A DNA stretch of 64,000 nucleotides from Blakeslea trispora (Eukaryota > Mucoromycota > Mucoromycetes > Mucorales > Choanephoraceae). The notes under the pieces were generated by a model. That model was not told the DNA's origin. It saw only the letters and a list, made by a program, of their open reading frames with translations, and searched no databases. Each line of letters begins with the position of its first letter. Within the stretch, counting starts at the first letter, position 1. Location of the stretch: contig JAIWNE010000009.1 of assembly GCA_025331445.1 (NCBI GenBank), positions 186,001-250,000 of the forward strand. The letters are read 5' to 3'. The translations under genes and the position numbers were made by a program. Positions 11,531 to 23,028 of this stretch are shown one piece after another.

Positions 11531-12204
11531 ATGCGTCTTCTCTCTCTTGTCTCTATTGCCCTTGCCCTTGCTGCTTCTGGTAAATGAGTGCAATCTCTAT
11601 GTAGTATAGAAAAAAGTATTAATTTCATTATTAGCCAACGCTGCTGTCGTTGAAGAGCGTGCTATCTCATCTAATGTCAAGCAATGTGTAGCTGACATGA
11701 CTACTGCTGAAGCTCAACTTGATACTGTCAAAGGCAATGTAAGTCTAAACCTTTTTTTTTTAATTGGAAGTCAATACAGGCAACTGATCTCAAAAACAGG
11801 TTGACAAGTTCACTTCTGCTGCTGGATACGCTGGTGCTCTTTCTGTTCACAACAGTGAACAAGCTCTTGAAACTAATCTTGGTACTGCTATCACCAGCTG
11901 TTGTAAGCAAAAGGTGGCAGTTACAGAAGAAGAAGCTGTTGCCGTTTTCAAGACCATCGATGGACTTGTTCCCAAGATTGAGAACACTTTGGCCTCTCTT
12001 GTTTCAAAGAAGCCTGATTTTGCCAACATTTTATTGGCCCTCAACATTGTCAAGACTGATGTCAAGAATTTGGATACCAAAACTGCTTCCTTGACTGCCT
12101 GTTTAGTAGCTGCCGCTCCCTCCAACTATGCTGATCGTGCCAAGACATACACTACAAAGGTCAACGCTGCTTTTGCTGCTGCCAAGGCTGCCTATGGTGT
12201 TTAA
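11531..12204 (+). CDS. Secreted hydrophobic surface-binding protein A (HsbA)-like / cell-wall protein
   Basis: Three exons (11531-11579, 11635-11738, 11800-12204), all GT-AG, give 185 residues. A typical secretion signal is present: MRLLSLVSIALALAASANAA. The mature part is all-helical and Ala/Val/Lys/Thr-rich, with a CC pair at the middle (ITSCCKQK) and single Cys before and after, and the AVFKTIDGLVPKIENTLASL type of helix seen in HsbA (Pfam HsbA, formerly listed as cell-wall galactomannoprotein). In Aspergillus HsbA is secreted, binds hydrophobic surfaces and recruits hydrolases such as cutinase. The length fits the family. A TATA box 54 bases upstream and strong codon preference suggest high expression. 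It is convergent with the dynein gene, 380 bases from its stop. Confidence 0.85.
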
Positions 12205-12584
12205 ACTATTGAGAAATGATTGGAACTTCTTTTTTTAAAAAATGAAATAATACAAAAATACAAAATAAAATAAGTCAAATTGAATCAGAACTCATTATGA
12301 CCCAGTAATGATATTTGCGTTGTAAAGTCAGTATAAGACAAGTGTATGCTTAACACAGCATTTTTATTGTTCTTTTAATTGAAAAATTTGCAACAATGTT
12401 TTGATTAGTAGTTTGTGGAAGAAAGTTTGGTATACATCCTGTTATCAAATTGACTGACTGATGAACCAAACAATAAAAAGCGATAGGCCTAATGATTTGG
12501 AACATCAACATCTGCATCAAAATGCTTCTAGATCAATGTCTAACAAATTGTCGAGTTTTTATGATTTATTATTCAAACACAAAA
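12205..12584. other. Convergent 3' region between HsbA-like and dynein IC genes
   Basis: AT-rich 3' untranslated and intergenic sequence, with poly(A)-signal-like AATAAAA runs after 12240. No gene seen. Confidence 0.6.
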
Positions 12585-15099
12585 TTATTTTGCTGGAGGA
12601 TTTTCTTGGTTTGAGATCATTTCTGAAATATTCTTTTGAAGTAAGCTCCAATCCTCAGGCTTGGGAGTAGCCATCTAGATGTGAGTGTTAAAAAAAATTA
12701 GAGTGAATACAACCTTAGTACCATAAGAGCAAAAACTTACCTCTCCAATATCGTAGACATAAACATAACCATCACTCGAACCGATGGCAGTCTTCTTGCC
12801 TTCTTTGTCCCAAGCAATCTTATTCAATGCTTTTCCAGATCCAACCTGAGTACTAACAAATGGTTCCTCTGTATCTGCGTTCAAGTTCCATAAATCAAAT
12901 TGACCAGTACCATCTACAGTACCAAACAAAGCTGGATGTGTGGGAGACCATTTAACATCATATACATAATCATCAGCATGTTCAAAGGAGTACAGGGGTG
13001 TAATGACAGAGGGCTGAGTAGAGGTCTTTGAGATTGACTAACAGGAATTTTTTTTTTGTTTATGTCAGTATCCAACTTGAGCTACTCAAATCAAAATTTA
13101 CCTTGGCTCTCCAGAGCTTCACAGTCCAATCGACAGATGAAGTGAGATACAAGTCAGAAAAGTCCACAGGACCATGCAAGGGATGGAAGTTTAAGCCTGT
13201 TACCATACCATGATGGCCACGGTAAGTGTCGTGTTGATTGATACCTGCTTTGCTATAGAGGACATAATCAGATCAATAACCCCCTCTTTCACTTTTGTTC
13301 ACTAGTAAAGATCTACGCATTTACCTTCCGGCACGATCATAACGGTTAGCTTGATAGACATTACCCTCTTCTGTACCCGCCCAAAAAGCTGTTGTTTCAT
13401 TATCAGGGAATCCCACACAAGTGACAGAGATTTCATCTGTCTTGTTGTGAGCAGGATGGAGCAACTCCAAATAGTCCTGAGGCTGAGCAAGCATGTCTAA
13501 TTGCCAAGAGCAAACAAACCCATCTGTACTGGCTGAAATCAAATTGTGAGCATTTTGTGTACCAACCATCTCAATCGAGTAAACAGGATGTGTATGGCCT
13601 CCTGCAGACAGAGGTGTCTTGAGAACAGGCAATGATTTGGCACGCGTGTCCCATAATACAATTTGGCCAGAATAAGTACCACCAATAACATAGTTGGGAT
13701 GAAATTTACTAAACATAACACTAAGTACATCCGATTGTGAATGGAACACAAATTCGGGTCGATCTAGCAAGTGCTCGTTCCAGACAAGTGCAACACCATC
13801 AGGTTCATTGGGTGCAAGAGGGTTTTTGTTGTATGAAGATACAACCAACTCGGGGTACTTTTTTTTAAAGATACATCTGATCAGCCTTCATAAAAAAAAA
13901 ACTTTAAATAAACAAGCTTACTTTCAAAGACCAATTCACATCAGTAACAGATCTATTTTTGCACCATTTTTCATCCCAAAATTTGCAAACGAATTTGACA
14001 TGTTTGCCAGAATTCTCGTCACTAAAAAAAAAGGCGGGTGGTTAGTCTTTTTTTCTTTATTTTGATTCATCTAGTTACTTGCCTTTCAGCATCAATGCCA
14101 AGGGTATAATCTTTCATGAAATCGTATTTTTCATTCAAAGCTCTTTCCACAAGCTTAGTTGAGATATCAACAAATTCAGCAAACTCTTGAGACTTTTGAA
14201 TTGTTTTTGCTTCTTCTTCAGTCAAATCTATAAGAAAGAAGTAAGCCAAACAGGGGAGAGGGAAGAATAGCTTCAGTTGGACTCAAACCTCTAATTTCTT
14301 CTTGCTTTTCTTGTTCTGCCTTTCTGATCTCTTCCTCTAATTGAGCTATCTTTTGCTTTTCCCTCAACTCAAATTCTTCTGTAATCTGTCTTCTAATTTC
14401 TTCCTCTGAAATCTCGGGAGCTTCCAAAGAGCCATCTGTTGTTTGAATTTCCTTACTGTAAACAACTTGTTCCTATTTTCACCCATAGAAAAAAAAAGAC
14501 ATCAATAAGACAATATCGAGATGTATTATGAGTTTACCAGAGGAGGAATATCGGCAATAAAGGCTTGTGATTCCGTCAGTTCAGCAACATAACGTGGTGT
14601 TGTTTGAGTGGGATGAGAGGCATTAGAAACCATAGAGAGTCTGGCATCCGATCTACAAGTTACAGTATGAACAATGGTCAGCATCGAGGAAAAAAAGTCA
14701 GAGATGTATAAGAATAGTGTCTTACTGGCTGACAGGTGTTCCTGGCGCTGAATAACCAAAGTTGGCTGATGCTGGGCGTGAACTGGAAACGTCTGATCCT
14801 GCGTCTGACCCACGATCGCTGCCTGTTGCTGTAGTGGCACTTGGAGTAGAAGGACGTTCTCCTAAAACCAAAGCCACCAAGTCATCAATAGCTCTTCTAT
14901 CTCTACCAACAGTCGTACTAGCTGTCGACTAAAAAAAATTAGAAGATTAGACTGGAACTACCAGTATTAAAAAAAAGAGACACCCTACTGTAGGCTGAGT
15001 CGATTGGCTTTCCAGTAAAGCCCTTCGTTCTTCTCGTGCACGACGGAGCTCAGCTAGCTTTTGTCTTTTCTTCTCGAGTTCTTCCTTTCTGCGATCCAT
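12585..15099 (-). CDS. Cytoplasmic dynein 1 intermediate chain
   Basis: About ten exons; the first is 14989-15099 and the stop is at 12585-12587. The protein opens with the diagnostic MDRRKEELEKKRQKLAELRR coiled coil that binds dynactin p150. It continues with a Ser/Thr-rich linker, an LC8-type light-chain motif (YSKEIQTTDG), a second charged coiled coil (EEIRRQITEEFELREK), and WD40 repeats. Clear WD blocks are YPELVVSSYNKNPLAPNEPD, GGTYSGQIVLWDTRAKSLPV, GTQNAHNLISASTDGFVCSW, SVDWTVKLW, and DGTGQFDLWNLNADTE. The last exon gives MATPKPEDWSLL to the stop. The product carries the heavy chain and links the minus-end motor to cargo, serving nuclear and vesicle transport in hyphae. One intron (14022-14082) has a GC donor (AG|GCAAGT); the others appear to be GT-AG. 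Confidence 0.95.
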
Positions 15100-16728
15100 C
15101 TTTTTCTAACGTATGTGATAATAATAAAAAAAGAGAAAAGAAGAAACAGTATTAAAAGAAAAACAGGGCGTTTGCAACCTCCTGTTTTGATGTACCTTAA
15201 ACACACACACACAAACTGACTCTCAAATGTTTTTTATTGAATTGAGATTAAAATATTTTTTCATTTTAGGCAACGAGATCAAAATGCATTAACTCAATAT
15301 TCTTACATTTGTTTTACTTTTCACAGCCACTTGTTCTTATTAAAGTCTATGTTGATGATGTTTCCATTTGTTTGCACATAGTTTTTTAAATCTTTCATTG
15401 CTAAGCAGTTGGCAGCAGTTTACTTGATCTCTATTGACTTATTCCTAAAAGGGATTTAAGTAATGTCTTGAATAGAGATAGAGAACTATAGGTAAAGCCT
15501 AAATTTGCCTCGCAGAATGACCATTTAATAAATCTTCCAAAACACGCGTAAACTCGGCTAGTTGATATCTGCTGGTCCTTTTGGTCCTTTGATGCAATTC
15601 TTTGTCTTACTTTTTTATTTCTAATTGAAGCACACACTATTAGCAATGTGTGATAATCGTTACCTTGTCTGTTAAAGCAATATTTGCAAGTTCAATATGA
15701 CACCTTCTTGTCCTGTTGGTTACGATATAGAGTTTTCATTAAAAATATTGCTTTACAATGCACAGCTTGATTCTTTGCTCTAGTGTAGCTTGGTCTGTTG
15801 CACTACACATATAATCAGACCTCGATCTTTTCATGCGTTTTGACTCAACCAATCCTCAACAGTACGTAGATATGACTTCCAACTGCTTTAGTTTCTACCA
15901 GACTATTCATAAAGCTCCGCATAATAAAAGTAAATTTGTCAAAAGGTATCTTTCAGATCATTCATGATTCTTTAGTATTAAAAAACCAAGTACTGATTTA
16001 CAGTCATACTTGTCTTTCAGAACCTATTTGTTTTTATAAAATTGTTTGAAATCCTGCAATATGGCAACGAAAGCTCCAGACTCATTGTTGTCTAAGGTCC
16101 TACGCATCTCAAATGCTTTACTCAGCCCTTTCATTTAGCTGATATAACTAATTCGAGTTTTATTTGTAGTCTACAATTTAAAAGCTTAATAGACTGATAT
16201 ATAAATGATCAAACTCTACTTTTAATCTCATCTTTCTTGCTTTTGAAGTCTTATTTTGTTTGTCATCTTTATGTTCTGTGCACATTTATCCTAATCAAAC
16301 TCAAAAACAGTCTGTAGTTTAGAATAGTATATACACTTAATCTTCAGCAGAGCTTAACATATATTTATTTTGCCTTCTTTATGTTCCTTCATTCTATTAC
16401 TTTTAAAAACTTGTTGCTTCTATTTGGTTGCTATAAAAACTTTTTGCTCATCGTATCTCTTTATATCTCTTTCATTCTCTATTTTGGATTTGTCCTCATC
16501 AATTGAGTATAATAATTCAAGTTGCTTAAGCCTATTTTCTCTCTTCTTTGCCCTTATGACTATCTCACTAATCAAAAAATGTTAATCAAACTATACAATC
16601 GTATCTTTTTGCTTGGGCATTTTGTACCATCTTTCAAAACATAAAAAAAACAAAGGTAATGGCACACTCTATTCTATGTCCCATAAGGAAAACGACAAAA
16701 TAGAAGGGCACCAAAAAAAGAAAAATAT
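15100..16728. other. Intergenic, about 1.6 kb, no supported gene
   Basis: AT-rich, with only short frames open. The right end is the 3' flank of the minus-strand tRNA gene and includes T runs that could terminate Pol III; the left end should hold the dynein promoter. Confidence 0.5.
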
Positions 16729-16800
16729 GAGGCTACCAGGGGTCGAACCTGGAATCTCCTGATTCGTAGTCAGACGCCTTATCCATTGGGCCATAGCCCC
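16729..16800 (-). tRNA. tRNA-Arg (anticodon ACG), intronless
   Basis: On the minus strand a 72-base cloverleaf folds. The acceptor stem is GGGGCTA with TAGCCTC. The D arm contains GGCCCAATGGATAAGGC, which overlaps the A box. The anticodon loop is CTACGAA between TCTGA and TCAGG. The T arm CCAGGTTCGACCCCTGG holds the B box GGTTCGACCCC. Anticodon ACG (wobble A probably edited to inosine) reads CGU, CGC and CGA arginine codons. No CCA is encoded, as expected for a eukaryotic nuclear tRNA. A short T run follows the gene (forward 16711-16725, read as TTTTT on the minus strand), suitable as Pol III terminator. Confidence 0.95.
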
Positions 16801-16999
16801 TCATATATTTTTAAATTTGCTTGATATTATATAACCTTGCTAAGGTTTAAAATGTCCGGCAAAAGTCCGGTATTTATGCGAGCCGAAAACATATGCAACG
16901 TCATTATTTTGACTTGAAGAACCCTTTACCTCTGTGAGGACCCTTTTTTTTGCTTAGGTGATCATTCTTTAAGCTTAGGATAAATATTCTTTAGCTATC

Positions 17000-17071
<72 letters not shown>

Positions 17072-18302
17072 TAAGTATCACCACTCAAAAATACCAATGC
17101 AATATTTTGAGGATTCAATTGAAAACTACTTGATTGATTTCATTCATCGATAATAACTGCAATAGCTTCTTTTATGTTGGTTCTTTGCGGAATTAATGGA
17201 AGCAGATTCAATAGATAGTGAAATTGTTAAAAAGTTGTTAATTGTTGATAACAAGATTATTTGAAGGTGGAAAATGTCCTTCCCTTGAGCTTGAAAACTT
17301 TAAAGCATCCCAGTGAAGACCATGAATGATCTGGAGCTGAATTGGCAATGGTCTTGCATCATATTTCTTGGGCAGCAAAAGGGGAAAGTAAGTGGCAAAT
17401 ATACTGCATGTGTTACTAGTATTCACAAGAGAATAATAGCATATATTTCTATTATAAACATCTGCAAGCACTTGTATGCAAATAGTACAGTCAAACCATT
17501 TTAGATCATTGTTGTAGAGGTCTATGCCGCAAGCGATAGTTTGTTTTACTCCTTCAGCAGCCATTTTCAAAGTAACGCTATACGTCTCTGCATAGGTCTC
17601 ATTGTCCTCAAGGTGCTTGTCACTCCTGGTACATTAGTTGCTCTCTTTGACCTAAGGTGCTTTTGCATGGTATTCACACATTTGATACAGACAGATTAAG
17701 GTTGATTTGTGTAATATTGTTTTCTTACATAAAGGTATCAGCTAATCTGCCGTCACTATAGTAGAAAATGAGAAATAATACATGGAGTTGCTTATTAAAG
17801 CAAAGATGGACAACTACAGATTTTGCATCGATTGAGTATTGCCACCATAAAGATTCAGGTACTAAATAGAAAACTCAATTTGCAAAGTTGATTAAATGGC
17901 TGACTCTTGATAATTCATCTATACCAGCAATCAAGCGAGTGCGGATACAAAAAGGACATTGACCATTAAATATAGGTAGGGTAAGATGAGCCGTAAAAAG
18001 AGATGAGTAGTAAATAAAAAAAAAAAGAAGATATGATGCTGTAAAAATTGTAAGAAGGTAGATAAGCACAATAATGTCATAGTGCTATGCGAATTCAGCA
18101 ACTGCACAAGAAGAATGGATGACACTTGGAACAGCAACCTTTGTTCTATTTTAGCCCCAAACTGCTTTCCAATTTGTTTTTTATGCTAAGAATCGATTTC
18201 CGAAAGAGTGTATTTACGAATTTATGGTGCTTGTATTTATCTTTTCTAATTGGTACACGATCATAAAATTCTTTCATCTTCCTCCACCCTTGGCTTGTCG
18301 TC
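16801..18302. other. Intergenic, about 1.5 kb, with AG microsatellite; no supported gene
   Basis: Contains the dinucleotide repeat at 17003-17068 and otherwise AT-rich sequence. Open frames at 17238-17570 and 17875-18137 have no recognisable features. Confidence 0.5.
17003..17068 (+). repeat. (AG)n microsatellite, about 33 units
   Basis: Uninterrupted AG dinucleotides over about 66 bases, in the space between the tRNA gene and the zinc-finger gene. Confidence 0.95.
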
Positions 18303-20432
18303 ATGCTTAAAAGAAACAAGTTTAACTTGGGAAATAATCCTAAGAGTCGCCGTACTGTCTCTTTAGTCAGTTTTGAATGTAGTACGTGTATGACTAGTTT
18401 TCAGCGTGAAAAAAACTATCAAAAGCATGTCTGTAAGATCAGAAAGAAAAAGCCTGGCCCATCAGGCTTTAATGCGCCTGACATGTATGATCCTGACCAT
18501 TATTGCCGCGTCTGCCAACGTACTTACAAGAGCCGATGTTCCTATCTATGTCATTTACGATTACAGCACAACTGTCATCTTCGACCTCCTCGCGGTTCCA
18601 GCCAACCTAGTACTTCCACTGTTCTATCTCCTCAAGAGGTAGGCTTTTGTAATCTCTGCGATCGATCTTGGAAACGACTTGGCGACTATCGAAACCATAT
18701 GAATCGCTATCATTACTCTTCCGATCTAGACAAGACATCCGTTGATCTGTTCAGTTGCCTTCCTGATCCCGATGCAGCCGGTTTTCATTGCTTGGCCTGT
18801 AGCAATAAAGCGTTCGTCGACCAGGCGGCACTCGAGTTGCATATTGAAAAGTATCATTTGATGAAACCATATGTAGTCCGTACTTGTATACGAGAAGGTT
18901 ATTGGCTCAAGCAAGATGCCCTCAATCATTATTGTCGGTTCTGTATAAAATCACACAAGACAGATGCAGAACATGGTATGCATCTCCAGTATTTTCATCA
19001 AATACCAATCAAGAAAAATCAAAAGGATGGTAATTATTCCATCCCCACAAAACCTGTCTTGAATGAGCCATCGCATTATTGTCACGTATGTGATCTATTG
19101 TTGCGGGATAAAAGGGACTATTGGGATCATCTCAACAGGGCCCATTATGATCTTATGGTCGAGGAAGTAAATGATGTATTGGAAAACTTGCCCCAAAACG
19201 CCATTGAGAACTTGAACACTGTCCGTCTTCAGCCAGCCAGTCGTCCTAGTGAAGACAACCATCATTCCTGTCAAGAGAACTATCAAGCTCTTGCCGATCA
19301 GCTTACAAGAATTGAATCCCTTATTCAGTCGAACGGGTCAGTGCCTGCGGAACCAGAAAGTGAGAACATCTAACTTGGCCAATGCTCAGTAAACAAATAC
19401 CAAGAAAAAGAAGAAAGTTCACTTATATTATTCTCAATAGTTTCAGAGGACATTTTTGTTCGTTATTCGAATTCAGCCAGGACATGTTGGACTTGCGACC
19501 GCAACTATGCATCCAAGAAGGCCCTGAGGGAACATCTTCGAAAGAAGCATGGTTTGTCTGCAGCTAAAATTTACAATAACCCTTATGTGGTGATTCAAGA
19601 ATCAGATCTAGACAATTATCACTGTGTTGTTTGCGATACTACCGCTTATTCTAGGGAAGATTATATTCAACATCTCACAACCGTCCATCCAATCTCAGCA
19701 GATAATGTGTATTCATGTCGATCTTGTGGACTGCATTTCGGCCTCAGGTCTCTGCTGAAGCAACACCAGGAAGAGGTACATACGGTAGAACCAATAACTA
19801 CGCAAGACGATGAAGAATTGAGCTGCGATCACTGTCAACTTCGCTTTGATGTCAAAAGAGATCTTTTGACTCATTTCCGTACCATTCATTCGTTGTATAT
19901 TGTAGACGATTGTCAAAAGCTACCTGATCTCACTACCAAAGGGAATTATTGTAATATCTGTGATCAGGATTATGCTTCAGTCAAGAGTTTTAATACTCAT
20001 TTGAGGAGGGTGCATAACGTCTATTTAAGCTTTTCAAACAAGCTTACACAGGATGACACTGCCTCTTACTTTTGTAGCACTTGTAAAAGCAAATTTGATG
20101 CTAAAAAGTATATAACGGCAAAACAAAACTTGCCTGTTATACCAAATTCCAAAAAGCGACGAAACGAGCAACGAAGAGAAAAGCGGCACCAAAGAAGAAA
20201 AGAACAACTGCAGCGACAACAACAACAAAAGCAAAAAATAAAAGAAGAAGTAAAAGAAGAAGAAGAGGTAGAAAAGGAAAAAGAGGAACAAAAGATGATT
20301 TTCAGCGAAGACGAAGAAATAGACGACACTACCTTAGAAAACTATTGTCAAGTATGCAATATGTCTTATGCCTGTGTTGATGGCTTCAAAGACCATCTAC
20401 TGTATAAGCATGGAATAGACATGGCTAAATAA
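18303..20432 (+). CDS. C2H2 zinc-finger protein with 13 finger units
   Basis: I join 18303-19359 to 19441-20432 across an 81-base intron (GTGAGA donor, CAATAG acceptor), which is in phase and gives 682 residues. The splice removes the apparent stop at 19371-19373 and restores a finger lying before the second open frame's first ATG. There are 11 complete C-x2-C-x12-H-x4-H fingers (for example YCRVCQRTYKSRCSYLCHL, CWTCDRNYASKKALREHL, YCNICDQDYASVKSFNTHL), a first C2HC-type unit, and one half finger (YFCSTCKSKFDAKK) that has lost its histidines and runs into a Lys/Arg/Gln-rich then Glu-rich helical segment. One further finger ends the protein. The x4 spacing between histidines is constant. It is probably a nucleic-acid-binding nuclear protein of a lineage-specific family; target unknown. 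Confidence 0.8.
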
Positions 20433-20689
20433 TTAGAGTAAAACATATTATAGCTAACACATGAACGCTTCTTTTCTTTTTGGACTTTGTTGTGGGCGTG
20501 CAGCTTTTCACAGTCATACTAAAGCAGGGCATGATCTCTTTTAATTGTATGGTTTTTGAGTTTTGGATTTTCGACTTTTTTTCTTCTCATAAGCCAGATC
20601 TTCCTTTATACAATTTCCTATACTTTACTGCTATTCAAATATTTCAAAGAAGATTTTAGGTGCCTGTATTGACGATACTAAGGAATACA

Positions 20690-21788
20690 CAGTGTCTTTG
20701 AAAGTCAAAGCATGGGCTGAAGAGATAAAGAAAGTTGACATGAACTTTTTTTTATCTCTTGAATAACCCAACTAATAACTTTGATAGGAAATGGATACCA
20801 TAGTTGCTCTATTTAAGAGTATTTTATTTAAGGGTGAAGTTTTAGAATTTTTTGGTTACCCCTATACATGACCGAAAGCAAACCCGCGAACAAAAAAGAC
20901 AGTTAAACACAACAAGTACTGAGTCAGAGAACCGAGAAATAGAGCTTCATTCTTGACAGAGAAGGGCTTGAAGCTTAAAGAAGCTGTTGCCAGCATAAGC
21001 TACTCTATGGCACAAAGCTGGGGAAAAAGCATCAAGAGGAAAAAAAAAGGCCTTGATAATTTTACATTTAGCAAAAGAAACATAAAAGAAGAGATCCACC
21101 TGGAGTCAAATTCCCCCAAAAATAAGCTATATAGTCAATACAAAAAAAAAGCTATTTCTTTTGTATGTTGCAAACGTAGCTCTGATCCGTAAAACGTAAA
21201 GAGAGAAGAAAGGTAGTGGGCGCAACTAAGCATAAAGTCATCAGGAGATAGATCATCTGTTTTCAAGAGGGAACTGCTAGTCCTCATTCATTGCGATACA
21301 ATGGACAACTTTCCACAGAGATGAAGGGATTTTACATTGTAACTAATAATGTCCGCCATACATGTTTCTCTAGTTGCTGACCTCTTTCATTGTTAAGCGG
21401 AAGTGTATTCCGGTTTAAATTCTCACTATATTCTTGTGAACTAAATCCCATGGAGCAGTTTTGGCTTGTTGTTCAAATCAAAAAAGTAAAGCGCCATCCT
21501 TTAAAGGACACTGGGACTTTAACAGCAAGGAAGATTGAAGCTCGCGAAGCTGTTCCAACAAAGCATCTTCAACACTTTATTAGCTGCTTCTTTCAAGAAG
21601 CTTCAAAGACGGTAAAAAAAGCAAGCAATCAATCTAATAACACGACTGTCACTTATTTTCATGCGACCCATTTTTAAGTGATACCAAATGGTTTTCATGA
21701 ATTTGACCAATTGAGTTTCAAAGATGGGTTAAGTTGAGTTTAAAAATCTGATCAATGTTTTCGGTAAAGTGTACAGATTGGGACACTG
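20690..21788 (+). mobile_element. Decayed Tc1/mariner-type DNA transposon
   Basis: Transposase remnants lie in order on the plus strand but in different frames and with stops. There is an N-terminal helix-turn-helix-like piece (EKGLKLKEAVASISYSMAQS, about 20956-21015), a middle DDE piece (MDNFPQR then GFYIVTNNV, about 21300-21355, where MDN-type aspartate context is partly lost), and the C-terminal DDE_3 block (CELNPMEQFW, about 21433-21465, then KVKRHPLKDTGTLTARKIEA). The right end has a TIR-like sequence finishing GGGACACTG followed by TA at 21789-21790. A matching CAGTGTC lies at 20690-20696, so I place the ends there; only seven bases of the inverted repeat still match, so the left end is uncertain. 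Several frameshifts and stops make it inactive. Confidence 0.65.
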
Positions 21789-22112
21789 TACCTTATTTTT
21801 TTTGTTTTCTTACCTGCATCGTGCTACTGTCATCTCTATTTGTTTGACAGGTAACAAAGAAGGAGAGGTTGAAGACAGTAGGATTAGCACTATGCTTTAT
21901 TAAGAAGCAAGAATGAAAGAGAAGTGATTTTCTATCCGTGTTACCATAAAGAAATTTCAAACTTCACCAAATTCACCCGCTTATTTTGATTGGTTTATCG
22001 CATTTTAAGTAAAAAAAAAATAAGAGGGAATGGGTACTACTTCTTACTAGTTATTTTTCTCTTTTTTTTTTCTTTCTTTTTCTGATTTTCTGACACTTTC
22101 TCTAGAAAAAAA

Positions 22113-22772
22113 ATGTTTGGCCCAACTTTCTTGTTTTTGACTGCTGTCGTTTTGGCAGCTATTCTTATGTTCTTGATGGTCTTTTTTGTAAGTATTCAAA
22201 AACAAAAAGGGTGTATTTTTGTTATGAACTCACTTTTTCTTTTTATATATGATAGGTCATTATGTTTTCAGACTTGGAGTGTGATTATATCAACCCTATC
22301 GATCTCTGTAACAAACTCAACCAGGTAAGAAAATGAAAGTATACGGGAGAAAGAGAGATAGAGAGACTTACCAAAAGAAAAAAAAAGTTTGTTTTACCCG
22401 AAATGGGTCTTCAAGCCTTTGTTTTCTCCATCTTTTTAGTGACTGGACATTGGTTCCCCATGTTGATCAACTTGCCTGTCTTGGTTTTAAATGTACAAAA
22501 GTAAGTCAAGAGGACGAGAATAAGAAAGAAAGAAGAGGCAAACTCATGTTTTTCTTAGAGTGATGAACAACCAACACATGTATGACGCAACCGAGATCTT
22601 TCGTACATTGTCCAAGCACAAGAAAGAGAGCTTTATTAAGCTTGCCTTTTACGCACTTGTAAGTCTTCTTTTTTTCTTTGCGGTTCCTTATTTGCACACA
22701 CTTATTCTGTTGTTCTAGTGTTTCTTCTACTACCTTTACCGCATGATTGTTGCTTTGATTGCTTCTGATTAA
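22113..22772 (+). CDS. ERV14: Erv14/cornichon family ER cargo receptor
   Basis: Five exons (22113-22187, 22256-22324, 22388-22500, 22559-22658, 22719-22772), all GT-AG and in phase, give 136 residues, close to yeast Erv14 (138). The sequence runs through a first hydrophobic helix, the conserved luminal segment FSDLECDYINPIDLCNKLNQ, two more helices (GLQAFVFSIFLVTGHWFPML and the following Leu/Val stretch), the cytosolic YDATEIFRTLSKHKKESFIK, and a last helix. These are hallmark cornichon blocks, including the IFRTL motif used to contact COPII. The role is to load membrane cargo into ER-to-Golgi COPII vesicles, which matters for polarity and wall enzymes. Start codon is preceded by a CT-rich leader. 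Confidence 0.95.
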
Positions 22773-23028
22773 GGAGTGGCATTTTGAGAAGAAAGAGACA
22801 GAGAGGAATACACGCATATACATATTATTATCTTGACACTTCTCTTTCTAAGCACTCCTTCAAAAAAACAAAAGAGATTAAACTGTATTATTTTGTACAT
22901 ACATTTAAAGAACACTAAGGCTCTGATCATTCTGTCTTTTGATTGGCTGTGTACCCTGGATTTCATTATTATGAATATTTTTTTTTCTTTCTAGTTTTTT
23001 TTTAGTTTATTGATAGCATGTATAAGGG

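Noticed and set aside
19382..19567. Separate small plus-strand frame between the two zinc-finger halves
   Set aside because: The sequence is better explained as intron plus start of exon 2 of the zinc-finger gene, where another frame encodes a complete finger.
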